A stretch of 38,545 bases of DNA, taken from contig OMYR01000008.1 of assembly GCA_900315335.1 (NCBI GenBank), positions 1-38,545 of the forward strand, written 5' to 3'. Source of the stretch: an uncultured Bacteroidales bacterium (lineage in GTDB: Bacteria; Bacteroidota; Bacteroidia; Bacteroidales; P3). Below, piece by piece: positions 24,104-32,175 of this stretch. The first letter of the stretch is position 1. The number at the start of each line of letters is the position of its first letter. The translations under genes and the position numbers were made by a program. The notes below the pieces were generated by a model. The model had not been told where the DNA came from, ran no database searches, and saw nothing but the letters and a program-made list of their open reading frames with translations.

Positions 24104-24451
24104 TTTTTCATTTCAATTTTCACAATTTTCCGAAGTTTATCCAAAATAATAATAGGTGCTAAAATTTGCTAAGTGTGTGCAATAATCAAAAAAATCACTG
24201 CATAACAAATGACAAATAGTAATTTTTTGTAATTTTGCACAGCGTTGAGCGATACAAAACAATGAGTTATTGTCTGTATTCTTGACAAAATTTTATTAGT
24301 ATCGGTAATTGATAAAATAATGTCTCATATAAATTTACTGATGTTTAATATTATTTTACTAATGTTTAACACTAATTTATCAGTTAGGGACACTAATTTT
24401 TGGATATAAGCAATAAAGAAAATAATTATATAATTAAAAAGAAAAACAAGT
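24104..24451. other. Leader region of the MscS gene with a 21-nt array
   Basis: The 348-nt gap is AT-rich. It has a -7-like element TAATTTTGC at 24230-24238 without a good -33 element, and a four-unit tandem array at 24316-24399. Nothing else with a gene-like signal is seen. Confidence 0.6.
24316..24399. repeat. 21-nt-period degenerate tandem array, subfamily 2 (reverse orientation)
   Basis: Units start at 24316, 24337, 24358 and 24379, exactly 21 nt apart. The consensus is ACTAATGTTTAACACTAATTT-like, the reverse complement of the 20306 array. A minus-strand frame reads LVSLTDK, LVLNISK, IILNISK, FI and stop. The array ends 52 nt before the MscS start. Confidence 0.8.
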
Positions 24452-25300
24452 ATGTTACTTTTACAAGCAATCTCAACGAGCGACCCGAATAGTATTGTCA
24501 ATTCGATTGTCAATTGGTTTACGCAAAACGGATTAGATGCCGTTAAAAAGATAGTGATAGGTCTGATAATATTATATATCGGGTTCAGATTAATCAAATT
24601 TCTCAAAAAGAAATTGGCTCACGCCTTTGAAAGGAAAAATGTTGATGCGACTCTAAGGCCGGTTATCACATCAACCGTTTCGATAGCCTTGAAAATTATG
24701 CTTGTCATTGCCGTTATCGGATATATAGGCATTCCGATGAGTTCGTTCATTGCTTTGTTAGGTGCGGCAGGTTTGGCTGTCGGTATGGCTTTGAGTGGAA
24801 CAATTCAAAACTTCGCAGGCGGTATAATAATATTGGTTTTCCGCCCATTTAAGTTAGGCGATTACATTGCAACACAAGGAATGGAGGGAACTGTTCAGGG
24901 TATTAAGATATTCTCAACGACAATTCTTACTGTTGATAACAAACTTATAACACTTCCTAACGGGACATTGTCAAGCGGCAACGTAACCAACTATTCAACT
25001 ATGGACAAAAGAAGAGTTGATGTGCGTTTGGAGGTCGCTGCCGACGAAAAAGTAAATATCGAAAAGATTGAAAAAGATTTATTGGAAATTGCGTACAAAT
25101 CCGAACTTACTCTTAAAACTCCTGCAACTACGATTTGGTTTCGTATAGGTCCGGGAACGGTTGCAATAGATACCAAAGCGTGGTGTGAAAGCAAGGATTA
25201 TTGGGCATTATATGATTATTTACATCGTGCGATTTACAACTATAATGTTGAGAACAATCTACCATGTCCATACACCGTTATAGGGAAATACGAAAAATAA
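24452..25300 (+). CDS. MscS-family mechanosensitive channel
   Basis: MscS-type channels open under membrane tension and release solutes on hypo-osmotic shock. The 282-residue protein has three transmembrane segments in the N-terminal third: VKKIVIGLIILYIGFRLI, VSIALKIMLVIAVIGYIGI and the pore-lining ALLGAAGLAVGMALSGTIQNFAGGIIILV with its Gly/Ala packing pattern. The cytoplasmic beta domain follows, with RPFKLGDYIATQGMEGTVQGI and LPNGTLSSGNVTNYS. The C-terminal alpha/beta vestibule ends near NLPCPYTVIGKY. Length and motifs are normal for the small MscS class (286 residues in E. coli). It is followed 15 nt later by a YbhN-like membrane protein gene on the same strand, so the two are likely co-transcribed. 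Confidence 0.96.
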   Translation: MLLLQAISTSDPNSIVNSIVNWFTQNGLDAVKKIVIGLIILYIGFRLIKFLKKKLAHAFERKNVDATLRPVITSTVSIALKIMLVIAVIGYIGIPMSSFIALLGAAGLAVGMALSGTIQNFAGGIIILVFRPFKLGDYIATQGMEGTVQGIKIFSTTILTVDNKLITLPNGTLSSGNVTNYSTMDKRRVDVRLEVAADEKVNIEKIEKDLLEIAYKSELTLKTPATTIWFRIGPGTVAIDTKAWCESKDYWALYDYLHRAIYNYNVENNLPCPYTVIGKYEK

Positions 25301-25315
25301 AATACTTGAACAATT

Positions 25316-26401
25316 ATGGCAAAGCAGGATTCCAATCCTTTGGGAGTTTTTAGATTTAACAAAATAATAATACCTATTCTCATAGGATTGGGTGTTGGGT
25401 TTTATATGATAGCAAGGGAGTACAATAAAAACTCTTCACTATTCTCAGACCTTGCAAGTCTTTTCACATCTTACACAATATTCTGTTTGCTTTTGGCTTT
25501 ATTGTTTGAGTGTGGCAGGGAACTAACCTATATGATACGAATACGTATGCTTTCGGGCAATAGGCTGTCTTGGAAGCAGGCGTTTCATATCATTATGCTG
25601 TGGGAGTTTTCCTCTACCGTTACGCCTACATCCGTTGGTGGCTCTGCCGTTGCTTTGTTTATCTTACCTTTATCGGGACTAAGTGCAGGTAGAAGTACGG
25701 CAATGGTTTTAATAGCCACTCTTTTAGATGAACTTTTCTATATTATCATAACACCTATAATGGTTTTGGTGTGTGGATTGTCCATGTCCTTTGCAACAAA
25801 ATTCAAATTTTCTGTATTTGGTATGCGTATTTCCGAGACACATGTTTTTATTATCGGATATACTTTTATGGTTTTATTAACCTTAATAATTCTCACTGCA
25901 ATATTTTTCTATCCCAAAGGCTTCAAAAACTTTATTTACAACCTTGGCAGCAAAAGGCTTTTCAGACGTTGGCAGCATAAATTCAACAAAATGGGCGATG
26001 ATGTCTTGACAGCGGCTGAGGAATTTAAGCACAAATCATTTTTTTATTGGTTAAAGGTTTATGGAGTTACGGTTGCGTCGTGGTCTTGTCGCTTTTTGGT
26101 TTTGAATTGTATATTGGCAGCATTCAGTCCGCAGATAACAAATCACGCTGTTATATATGTACGCCAATTGGTGATGTGGATAGTTCTTTGCATATCCCCG
26201 ACACCGGGTTCGAGTGGCGTTGCGGAGTTTGCTTTTCCGCTGTTCTTAAACGGATTTTTGAAAGAAGGTTTTGAGGGAGTGTTGGCATTACTTTGGCGAC
26301 TATTTACATATTACCCTTACATCATCGTAGGTTTGATTGTTCTGCCAATATTCACTCGCCAAGTCCATTTACGACAAAAACAAAAGAAACAAGAAAAATA
26401 A
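25316..26401 (+). CDS. Lysylphosphatidylglycerol synthase TM-domain family protein (YbhN/UPF0104)
   Basis: This 361-residue membrane protein has seven to eight hydrophobic segments and belongs to the family of the flippase-like domain of MprF, also found alone as YbhN/AglD. Recognisable pieces are WEFSSTVTPTSVGGSAVALFIL (with the STPGGxG-like small-residue loop) and ISPTPGSSGVAEFAFPLFL (about residues 295-315), followed by LLWRLFTYYPYIIVGLI. It lacks the catalytic MprF aminoacyl-transferase domain, so lipid modification is not expected. A transport or flippase role is only inferred from the family. The end is a positively charged tail, LRQKQKKQEK. It follows the MscS gene by 15 nt. Confidence 0.93.
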   Translation: MAKQDSNPLGVFRFNKIIIPILIGLGVGFYMIAREYNKNSSLFSDLASLFTSYTIFCLLLALLFECGRELTYMIRIRMLSGNRLSWKQAFHIIMLWEFSSTVTPTSVGGSAVALFILPLSGLSAGRSTAMVLIATLLDELFYIIITPIMVLVCGLSMSFATKFKFSVFGMRISETHVFIIGYTFMVLLTLIILTAIFFYPKGFKNFIYNLGSKRLFRRWQHKFNKMGDDVLTAAEEFKHKSFFYWLKVYGVTVASWSCRFLVLNCILAAFSPQITNHAVIYVRQLVMWIVLCISPTPGSSGVAEFAFPLFLNGFLKEGFEGVLALLWRLFTYYPYIIVGLIVLPIFTRQVHLRQKQKKQEK

Positions 26402-26484
26402 TCATTAACACTACGGAAATAATCACACACATTACGGAAATAATATTAAACATTAGAAAATTTATCAATCATACAAATTTATGG
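26401..26484. repeat. 21-nt-period degenerate tandem array, subfamily 2
   Basis: Units start at 26401, 26422, 26443 and 26464, exactly 21 nt apart. The first two share CACTACGGAAATA-like ends. The frame reads INTTEII, THITEII, LNIRKFI. It starts at the last base of the upstream gene's stop codon, between two convergent genes. Confidence 0.75.
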
Positions 26485-26779
26485 GTATCGTTCAGATATG
26501 AACATTGAAAATATTTAATCTTAATCGGCAGCGAATTTGTTTTTTCTGCTGCTAATTTCAAAAAGTCTTGGCTTTTCATTGCCTTTGCTACGATAGAAAC
26601 AACACAACTTATATGTTCTCAAAAAAAAACTTGCATCAATGTGCAACGCTCGTTAGACAAGCAACTTGCACTGATTTACTTTTCATCAAAATCTCGTTAA
26701 AATAAAATCTTGCATTGACGGATAATTTGTAATTATGCTGCAATGCAAGATTTATAATGTAGTGTAGTAAGACTTACTT
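26402..26779. other. Convergent intergenic region with repeat array and hairpins
   Basis: The 378-nt gap lies between two convergent genes. It holds a 21-nt array (26401-26484), an imperfect inverted repeat around 26634-26675 (ATCAATGTGCAA opposite TTGCACTGAT), and a terminator hairpin at 26705-26753. Confidence 0.6.
26705..26753 (-). terminator. Terminator of the pgi-SGNH unit
   Basis: AAATCTTGCATTG (26705-26717) and CAATGCAAGATTT (26741-26753) are perfect reverse complements. On the minus strand the stem is followed by TTTTATTTT. It lies 27 nt beyond the stop codon. Confidence 0.8.
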
Positions 26780-27850
26780 TTACTCTTGTACTTTGACAGT
26801 TTTGACGCCTTCGGCGGTGGATAGGCGGACGATTATCATATTTTTTGTAGGTGTTGAAGAGTAATTGAATACTTGCGGAACGTTGTCGTTGACGGTTATG
26901 TTTTTCTTAAACAACAATGAACCGTTGGTGGAGTAGATTTCAAGGACAGCACTGCCGTCAAAATTTTTAGGTGTTATCGTTATATTGCCATTAGAACAAT
27001 ATGCACAGAAATCAAAGGCACTGTTTTCGTTTATAGTGTTCAATGCAGAAACGGTGTCGCTTTTAGTAAAGCACCACGAGTCCAATTTGTCAAAGGTGGT
27101 TTTGCTCGCAATATCTTGCAAGTACTCTGCAATGTTTTGAGGGATAGATGAAGGGTAAGAAGCGTTTGAGATTTTTTCCTTAAAGATTATTTCGTAAAAA
27201 CAGCAAGCAGCCAAATACGTTCCGTTGATATTCGGGTGCGAATTGTCGGAAGAGTGTAACACGATGTTTGAATCCGCTTGCCAAGAGTTTAACCAAGCTG
27301 CTCCAACGGGAGATACATCGGATTTGAAATTCTTTGCCATAAGTTTGTAGTTGTCAAGAAGTCTTTTTGACATGGATTCGAAGGTGCAAAAAGCGTCATA
27401 ATACTGGCAGTTCATTTCATCGCCATAACGATAGCCCCAAGTGTCAAAGAAAATTACCCTTGCTTTTGGATTGTATTTCTTTGCGATAGAATCTAATTGC
27501 CTTGCGTAAGGATAGACTTGCGCCATAAACTGACCGTCAGGGAAAGCCACTTCCTGACTTTGTCCTTGTAAGACGATGAAATCCCAATTGCCTTCTTGGA
27601 TTTTAGGCACGGCATCGGTGCTTGTGGTGTGGGTTTGAAACATTGCTCCGCCTTGTGCAACGGACTGGCAATCTACTTTTTTGTTTTGAGAGTTTGCAAC
27701 ATCGGTAAAGACTTCCGGCAAGTTATTGACAAAGGTGTAACTGTTGCCGATAAACAAGATTCTTTTTGTTTCTTGTCCCAAGACATTGATTGCAACGAAT
27801 AAGCAAATCAATAAAGCAGATAAACTAAGGTCGTTAATGAATTTTTTCAT
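26780..27850 (-). CDS. Exported SGNH-like hydrolase (DUF4886) with a C-terminal sorting-like domain
   Basis: This 356-residue protein has a signal peptide (MKKFINDLSLSALLICLFVAINVLGQ). The SGNH-type hydrolase follows: block I is ILFIGNSYTFVNNLPEVF (about residues 31-48), block II is DFIVLQGQSQEVAFP (about 100-114), and block V is DNSHPNINGTYLAACCFYE (about 228-246, with the Asp-x-x-His pair). Proteins of this type are often placed in DUF4886, and the substrate is unknown. The last 75 residues form a beta-rich domain (SAVLEIYSTNGSLLFKK, ending in IVRLSTAEGVKTVKV). It resembles the type A C-terminal sorting domain of the type IX secretion system, so secretion to the cell surface is likely. The gene follows pgi with a 36-nt gap. 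Confidence 0.9.
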   Translation of the reverse strand: MKKFINDLSLSALLICLFVAINVLGQETKRILFIGNSYTFVNNLPEVFTDVANSQNKKVDCQSVAQGGAMFQTHTTSTDAVPKIQEGNWDFIVLQGQSQEVAFPDGQFMAQVYPYARQLDSIAKKYNPKARVIFFDTWGYRYGDEMNCQYYDAFCTFESMSKRLLDNYKLMAKNFKSDVSPVGAAWLNSWQADSNIVLHSSDNSHPNINGTYLAACCFYEIIFKEKISNASYPSSIPQNIAEYLQDIASKTTFDKLDSWCFTKSDTVSALNTINENSAFDFCAYCSNGNITITPKNFDGSAVLEIYSTNGSLLFKKNITVNDNVPQVFNYSSTPTKNMIIVRLSTAEGVKTVKVQE

Positions 27851-27886
27851 GGAATGTTGTGTTTAATTGTTTTGTAATATTGTTAA

Positions 27887-29170
27887 TTACTTTTTGCCAA
27901 GCAAAGCGAACATATTTTTCTTATAAAACTCAACTCCCGGTTGGTCGAAAGGATTGATGCCAAGCATATAGCCGCTTATTGCACACGAAAATTCAAAGAA
28001 ATATATCAACGCTCCAAGGTTTTCTTCGTCCAATTTATCGATAGACAACTGAATTTGCGACACATCTCCGTCCAAGTGAGCCATGCGTGTTCCTTCTTCG
28101 GCTTTGTGGTTGATTTGAGTTAATGAAAAATTGGTTAAATAATTCAGCTTGTCGTCATCGTCTTGCTGTTGTGGGATTGAAAGATGATTGTTAGAGTTTT
28201 CCACATGCAGAACAGTTTCAAACATCAATCGTTTTCCTTGTTGGATATACTGACCCATAGAATGCAAATCCGTAGTGTTGCTTACGCTTGCAGGGAATAA
28301 GCCTTTGTTGTCCTTGCCTTCGCTTTCGCCAAACAGTTGTTTGAACCACTCGTTGAAATAAACCAAATTAGGCTGATAATTGACCAATAACTCGATTTGT
28401 TTTCCGATATTGTAGAAATATTTTCGGTTTATGGCGTAGTCAAGTGCGATAGAAGTGTCGTGATTTATTAATTCGTTACGCATCTGTCTTGCACCATTGA
28501 TTAAAGTCGTAATATCAAAGCCTGCAACAGCGATAGGCAGAAGTCCGACAGGCGTTAAAACGGAAAATCTTCCCCCAACATTGTCAGGAATAACGTATGT
28601 TTTGTAGCCTTCTTTATCAGCGATGTTTTTCAATATGCCTTTTTCTTTGTCGGTTATGGCAACGATACGTTGTTTAGCCTCTTGTTTGCCGTATTTTTGT
28701 TCCAAATGATTGCGTAATATTCTAAATGTTACGGCTGTTTCTGTTGTCGTTCCTGATTTTGATATAACGCAAAGACTGTAATCCCTTTTGTCCAAAACCT
28801 GCATCAAGTCGCTTAAATAATCTTCGCACATTGTGTTGCCTGCATACAGTACAAGGGGAGTGGTGTTAAGAGCGTAATCGAAATTATTCTTTAATGCTTC
28901 GATAACGGCTCTTGCTCCAAGATACGAACCGCCGATGCCGGCGACAACGAATACATCGCTTTTCTTTCTTAGTGTTTTTGCTACTGAGTTTATATCGTTT
29001 AACTCTTGCGTTGTTATTTGTTCGGGCAAATCCACCCAACCCAAGAAATCATTACCATTACCACTGCGATTGATTATAGTCTGCTTTGCTTGTAATGCTT
29101 GTGCAGTTAAAGTTTTAATATCTTCGCTTTTTGGAATATCTTTGTTTGAATATTCAATATATAGTTTCAT
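27887..29170 (-). CDS. pgi: Glucose-6-phosphate isomerase
   Basis: Pgi interconverts glucose-6-phosphate and fructose-6-phosphate in glycolysis and gluconeogenesis. The 427-residue protein has the signature motifs of the short bacterial type: VVAGIGGSYLGARAVIEAL, VISKSGTTTETAVTFRIL (about residues 135-152), VGGRFSVLTPVGLLPIA and GINPFDQPGVEFYKK near the end. The start is taken at ATG 29170 (MKLYIEYSN). An in-frame TTG at 29200 lies within the -7 promoter element and is therefore unlikely. The length fits the family. A -7 element, TACCTTTGC, lies at 29197-29205. The downstream SGNH gene is probably co-transcribed. Confidence 0.97.
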   Translation of the reverse strand: MKLYIEYSNKDIPKSEDIKTLTAQALQAKQTIINRSGNGNDFLGWVDLPEQITTQELNDINSVAKTLRKKSDVFVVAGIGGSYLGARAVIEALKNNFDYALNTTPLVLYAGNTMCEDYLSDLMQVLDKRDYSLCVISKSGTTTETAVTFRILRNHLEQKYGKQEAKQRIVAITDKEKGILKNIADKEGYKTYVIPDNVGGRFSVLTPVGLLPIAVAGFDITTLINGARQMRNELINHDTSIALDYAINRKYFYNIGKQIELLVNYQPNLVYFNEWFKQLFGESEGKDNKGLFPASVSNTTDLHSMGQYIQQGKRLMFETVLHVENSNNHLSIPQQQDDDDKLNYLTNFSLTQINHKAEEGTRMAHLDGDVSQIQLSIDKLDEENLGALIYFFEFSCAISGYMLGINPFDQPGVEFYKKNMFALLGKK

Positions 29171-29196
29171 TTCTTTTATTTTTAATGATTTATGCT

Positions 29197-29205
29197 GCAA
29201 AGGTA
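29197..29205 (-). promoter_or_regulatory. Candidate -7 element for pgi
   Basis: On the minus strand this reads TACCTTTGC, a match to TAnnTTTGC. The -33 element is not obvious at the usual 19-nt spacing. It decides the pgi start, because the longer ORF would begin inside it. Confidence 0.5.
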
Positions 29206-29300
29206 CATATTTTTTTCAAAATTCTTGAATTATTTTCTTAAAAATATACTTTCTTAAAAAAAAGACTTTCTTACAATTTATGCGAATTAAATAAAAATAC

Positions 29301-29309
29301 TATCTTTGC
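29301..29309 (+). promoter_or_regulatory. Candidate -7 element for the HhH protein gene
   Basis: TATCTTTGC matches the consensus, and the -33 region reads TTTA at a 20-nt spacing. The leader to the ATG at 29377 would be about 60 nt. Confidence 0.5.
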
Positions 29310-29376
29310 ATTTGTAAATCATTCTTAATAATGATATTGAAACGAATTTTGTAAGAAAACCAAATTTATACTTAAT

Positions 29377-30204
29377 ATGAAAAAGAAATACCCTTACTTT
29401 AAGGCTTGGAAATATGGTTTTAGAAAAGATTGGCGATACCTTTCCCAAGAGGAGTTGGACGATATTTCACAAAGTCGCAAGAAACATTTTTTGAAAGTTT
29501 TGTTGATTGTTGGCAGTTTGGTATTTGTTGGCATTATTGCTGGTATTGTGGTCTGTTTCAATGCAGATATAGTTGTTCTTCGCGACAATATGGAGGAAAA
29601 GTATTATCCTAAGCGACAAAACAAAAAGAAAGACACCGCATATCCAAAAGCCAAACGTTACAATATTGTTAATATTTACTATCAAAATGGCAAGCAAGTA
29701 AATAAAATCGTTGAAAAAACGGATACTTTGCCATTGCAAACAATTCCCAATGGCTACACAAATGCGATGGCAATGAGCAACACGGCGAAAAGTGATGAAA
29801 AATCTTTGATTTTGGACTTGAATGATTGTGACACATTGGATTTGCAAATGATTAGAGGAATTGGTTCGGTGTTTTCAAACAGGATTTGCAAGTATAGGGA
29901 CAAACTTGGCGGCTATATATCTGTTTCGCAGTTGAAAGAAGTGTATGGAATGGACGATAAACGATACGAAATTATAAAGAATCATTTCACGATAAAGAAT
30001 AACGCCATAAAGAAAATCAATATCAATTCGGCAAACATCAAAGACCTTGTCAAGCACCCGTACATCGATTACGCCATTGCAAAGGAGATAATCATTTTTC
30101 GAAACAACTATGGCGACTATAAGTCTGTTGATGACTTGAAAAACATTCATATTATGGACGAAGCGACGTTTAACAAGATTTTGCCGTATATTGATGTGAA
30201 ATAA
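29377..30204 (+). CDS. Membrane-anchored helix-hairpin-helix protein (ComEA-like)
   Basis: This 275-residue protein has an N-terminal cytoplasmic part with many charged residues, then one transmembrane segment (about residues 38-60, LKVLLIVGSLVFVGIIAGIVVCF). The long outer part carries two helix-hairpin-helix modules. The first is LDLNDCDTLDLQMIRGIG-x-VFSNRICKYRDKLGGY (about residues 146-185). The second begins ININSANIKDLVKHPYID (about residues 213-230). The order of helices and the G-x-G hairpin resemble ComEA, which binds DNA at the membrane in competence. A role in DNA binding or uptake is inferred, and no com genes lie next to it. The second hairpin has HPYID rather than a canonical G-x-G, so it may be less competent to bind DNA. 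Confidence 0.85.
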   Translation: MKKKYPYFKAWKYGFRKDWRYLSQEELDDISQSRKKHFLKVLLIVGSLVFVGIIAGIVVCFNADIVVLRDNMEEKYYPKRQNKKKDTAYPKAKRYNIVNIYYQNGKQVNKIVEKTDTLPLQTIPNGYTNAMAMSNTAKSDEKSLILDLNDCDTLDLQMIRGIGSVFSNRICKYRDKLGGYISVSQLKEVYGMDDKRYEIIKNHFTIKNNAIKKININSANIKDLVKHPYIDYAIAKEIIIFRNNYGDYKSVDDLKNIHIMDEATFNKILPYIDVK

Positions 30205-30286
30205 TCGGTTGGTGAAGTCGGAAATTTTAATTCCTGCCGCCATTTTTCTTTTTATCTTCTTAATTTTCCTTTTATTTCTTTTGACT

Positions 30287-30350
30287 TTTAGTGTAAAAAT
30301 CAGATGTTGTCATCTAAAAGTTACGAGTTTTCGTCTGAAAACCTTTACTT
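30287..30350. repeat. Left arm of the 21-nt array, opposite orientation
   Basis: Three 21-nt steps can be followed from about 30287, with the blocks TCATCTAAAA and TTTTCGTCTGAAAA. These are the reverse complement of the TTTTAGACGAAAA block in the right arm (30481-30627). The two arms flank the palindromic core. Degenerate, so the limits are approximate. Confidence 0.5.
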
Positions 30351-30355
30351 TCCGT

Positions 30356-30470
30356 ATATATATTGCGGTATATACCGTATATATATTCCGCAATATGCTG
30401 GTTGTATATTCTGCAATATACGAGTTGTATATTCCGCAATATAGGTATGGTATATTGCGCAATATATAGT
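30356..30470. repeat. Five palindromic units with a 23-nt period
   Basis: Units start at 30356, 30379, 30402, 30425 and 30448, all 23 nt apart. Each contains a core close to TATATTCCGCAATATA, which is nearly self-complementary; the last one is a perfect TATATTGCGCAATATA. Spacing of 23 nt differs from the 21-nt arrays on both sides. The array could bind a repeated dimeric protein or fold into hairpins in RNA or DNA. Confidence 0.8.
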
Positions 30471-30480
30471 CGCATTTCGG

Positions 30481-30627
30481 GGACTTTTAGACGAAAAACA
30501 GAGGTTTTGGGACGAAAACTTCAAATTTTTGGACACTAATCTCAATTGTGAGAGCAAAATCTTCAAACTTTAATGCAATAATTTCAATAAATTGAGCGGA
30601 AATTTCAGACAAATAAAACTTTGACAA
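30481..30627. repeat. 21-nt-period degenerate tandem array, subfamily 1
   Basis: Units start at 30481, 30502, 30523, 30544, 30565, 30586 and 30607, exactly 21 nt apart. Five in a row end in CTTC, TCTC or TTTC. The first two share the ACGAAAA block with the 15195 array. In the minus-strand frame they read as heptads such as NLKFSSQ and NLCFSSK. Confidence 0.75.
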
Positions 30628-30673
30628 AAGCGGCGGGCACGTTATAAAAATTCAAAGTATTTTAATTGCTTGC

Positions 30674-30736
30674 TTTCGGTTGGCATTAGCAATCAGCCGA
30701 AAAACAATAAGGAGAGTAAATTCAAAATTACTCTCC
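30674..30736 (-). terminator. Tandem hairpins ending the small exported-protein operon
   Basis: GGAGAGTAA (30711-30719) pairs with TTACTCTCC (30728-30736). On the minus strand it is followed by TTATTGTTTTT. Next to it, TTCGGTTG (30675-30682) pairs with CAGCCGAA (30694-30701) with one wobble. They lie 90 nt beyond the stop codon at 30825. A role for the plus-strand gene as well is possible. Confidence 0.65.
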
Positions 30737-30824
30737 CTTGTTGTTTGATAATAAAGTATAATTAAACTCGGTCTTTACTATATCAATGTTTTTCGTAAAT
30801 CAATCAAATACATTGTTAATTAAA

Positions 30825-31301
30825 TCAATAGTATTCGTTTGGCATTAAGTGTTCTCCGTTATATTCTACGTCATCAACCCACCTTTTCTCAATTTTACCA
30901 TTTTTGATTAAGTATTTCATAACGGCACTTTTCCCTGTTTTTTTGCTTATTACAGTTGAATGATACATACCATCTGGAGGTTGATTGCTATTAGAAACTA
31001 TTGCAGAATTTACTATTGCAGATGTTTTGTTGTTGTCATATACCCATTTTTTAACTGTTACAGTCCAAGTTCCATCTTTGTTTAATGCCATACCATGATA
31101 AGACCAACCTTGCCTTTCTAAGGCATTGATAGTATCTCTGATTTGATCTTTGGATACAACAACATTCATAGTAATTTCCTTTGCTTCTCTTGTCTTTACA
31201 GTTTTATCAACTTTGTTCGTTTGAGCTTGTATTGACGAACAGAACGCAAAGGATAAACTTATTGTAATTAAAGAAATAACTACTAAAATTGATTTTTTCA
31301 T
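30825..31301 (-). CDS. Small exported protein of unknown function
   Basis: I do not recognise this 158-residue protein. It has a signal peptide (MKKSILVVISLITISLSFAFCSSIQAQ), with a cut expected after about residue 27. The mature part contains IRDTINALERQGWSYHGMALNKDGTWTVTVKKWVYD (about residues 54-89). The remainder is beta-rich and polar, ending in GEHLMPNEYY. It has no catalytic motif and no lipobox at the predicted cut site, so periplasmic or secreted. It follows a small lipoprotein gene on the same strand with a 12-nt gap, and the two are probably expressed together. A tandem hairpin terminator follows. Confidence 0.8.
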   Translation of the reverse strand: MKKSILVVISLITISLSFAFCSSIQAQTNKVDKTVKTREAKEITMNVVVSKDQIRDTINALERQGWSYHGMALNKDGTWTVTVKKWVYDNNKTSAIVNSAIVSNSNQPPDGMYHSTVISKKTGKSAVMKYLIKNGKIEKRWVDDVEYNGEHLMPNEYY

Positions 31302-31313
31302 AGTAGTATATCT

Positions 31314-31772
31314 TTAATTGTAATAAATTTCATACCAACAAGGAGTTTCATTGCTCCACTCAACAGCATATACAATAATCGTTGGATCATCAAACGATTC
31401 CCCTGCTTCGTATGTTGCTACGCAAGGATAGTTTTCTGATAATTTCATTGCCAAATCAATAGATTTTTCTTGCGAAGCTTTGTTATCTTTTCCGTAAATA
31501 AGTTCTTGACCTTTGACATCTTGCCTTTGACCATCAACCCATTTACCTACAATTTGGTTGTCTATAATTTGTAGGGTTATTTTTATTGTAGTACCATCGT
31601 TACGATAGTATTTACCGTAATAATATCCGTTTGGAATTGGATCTGATTGTACTAATGTTTTGTACGCAGTGTTTTTTGTATTTATTTCATCTTTTTCGTC
31701 TTTGCATCCAACGAAAATAATTGTTGCAGCCAATAATGTGGCAAAAGCAACTTGTCTAAAATATCTTTTCAT
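31314..31772 (-). CDS. Small lipoprotein of unknown function
   Basis: I do not recognise this 152-residue protein. Its N-terminus, MKRYFRQVAFATLLAATIIFVGCKDEKDE, is a lipoprotein signal with the lipobox FVGC, so Cys23 should carry the lipid. The acidic DEKDE stretch just after the Cys resembles the surface-export signal of Bacteroidetes lipoproteins, so the protein may reach the outer face of the outer membrane. The mature part has IPNGYYYGKYYRNDGTTIKI and alternating beta-like segments. It is the first gene of a two-gene unit with the small exported protein. The nearest good promoter is at 32176-32207, about 400 nt upstream, with a short ORF between. Confidence 0.8.
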   Translation of the reverse strand: MKRYFRQVAFATLLAATIIFVGCKDEKDEINTKNTAYKTLVQSDPIPNGYYYGKYYRNDGTTIKITLQIIDNQIVGKWVDGQRQDVKGQELIYGKDNKASQEKSIDLAMKLSENYPCVATYEAGESFDDPTIIVYAVEWSNETPCWYEIYYN

Positions 31773-31916
31773 ATTACTAAATATTTTTATAATTTTTTTT
31801 GTGCAATTACTAAATTTATTTGAAACTATGCACTCTTGCTAAAAATAAACTTGTTCATAATGTGTTCTTTTTTCATAATTTTGTTTGAACAAGATATAAA
31901 ATTATGTTTTTGGAGA

Positions 31917-31975
31917 AATTGGAGGAGTCTGGGGATAAAAATAAAAGAAAATTTTTATTCCGTATGACTCCAATT
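31917..31975. other. Long imperfect hairpin
   Basis: The ends AATTGGAGGAGTC and GACTCCAATT pair over about 10 bp with a small bulge. An inner helix pairs GGATAAAAAT with ATTTTTATTCC. Together they span 59 nt. It is not followed by a clear T-run on either strand. It could be a leader structure in the lipoprotein mRNA. Confidence 0.45.
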
Positions 31976-32149
31976 GAGAACTGCTTTGTTTTTGCAGATT
32001 GAATATATAAAATCACTTGAATATATATGGAAAAATAAATCCAATTCTGTTATAATTTTTACAGATAATACACTTGCGAAAACAAATTTTGATAAATAAT
32101 CTGTTTTGTGTAATCTGAAAGTCGCAGTATTTTGGATTAAATGCTTCAT
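31955..32149 (-). CDS. Possible 64-residue protein directly behind a consensus promoter
   Basis: The ATG at 32147-32149 lies about 20 nt downstream of the predicted transcription start of the promoter at 32176-32207. The 64-residue product (starting MKHLIQNTATFRLHKTDYL, ending NKAVLNWSHTE) has no signal peptide and no domain I recognise. The stop codon falls inside the hairpin at 31917-31975. It may be a real small gene, a leader peptide of the downstream lipoprotein gene, or a chance frame in a long leader. Confidence 0.35.
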   Translation of the reverse strand: MKHLIQNTATFRLHKTDYLSKFVFASVLSVKIITELDLFFHIYSSDFIYSICKNKAVLNWSHTE

Positions 32150-32175
32150 CTATTTGCAAATGCTTAAATAACAAT

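Larger units (their letters stand above)
30205..30824. other. Convergent intergenic region built largely of short repeats
   Basis: The 620-nt gap separates two convergent genes. It contains 21-nt units in the left part (from about 30287), a 23-nt-period palindromic array (30356-30470), a second 21-nt array (30481-30627), and two hairpins (30674-30701 and 30711-30736). No protein-coding gene is supported. A minus-strand frame of 73 codons over the repeats is repeat-derived. Confidence 0.75.

Noticed and set aside
29171-29200. Upstream TTG start of pgi
   Set aside because: It overlaps the -7 promoter element TACCTTTGC.
30345-30566. 73-codon minus-strand frame
   Set aside because: It is repeat-derived (23-nt and 21-nt units), with composition unlike any gene in the window.
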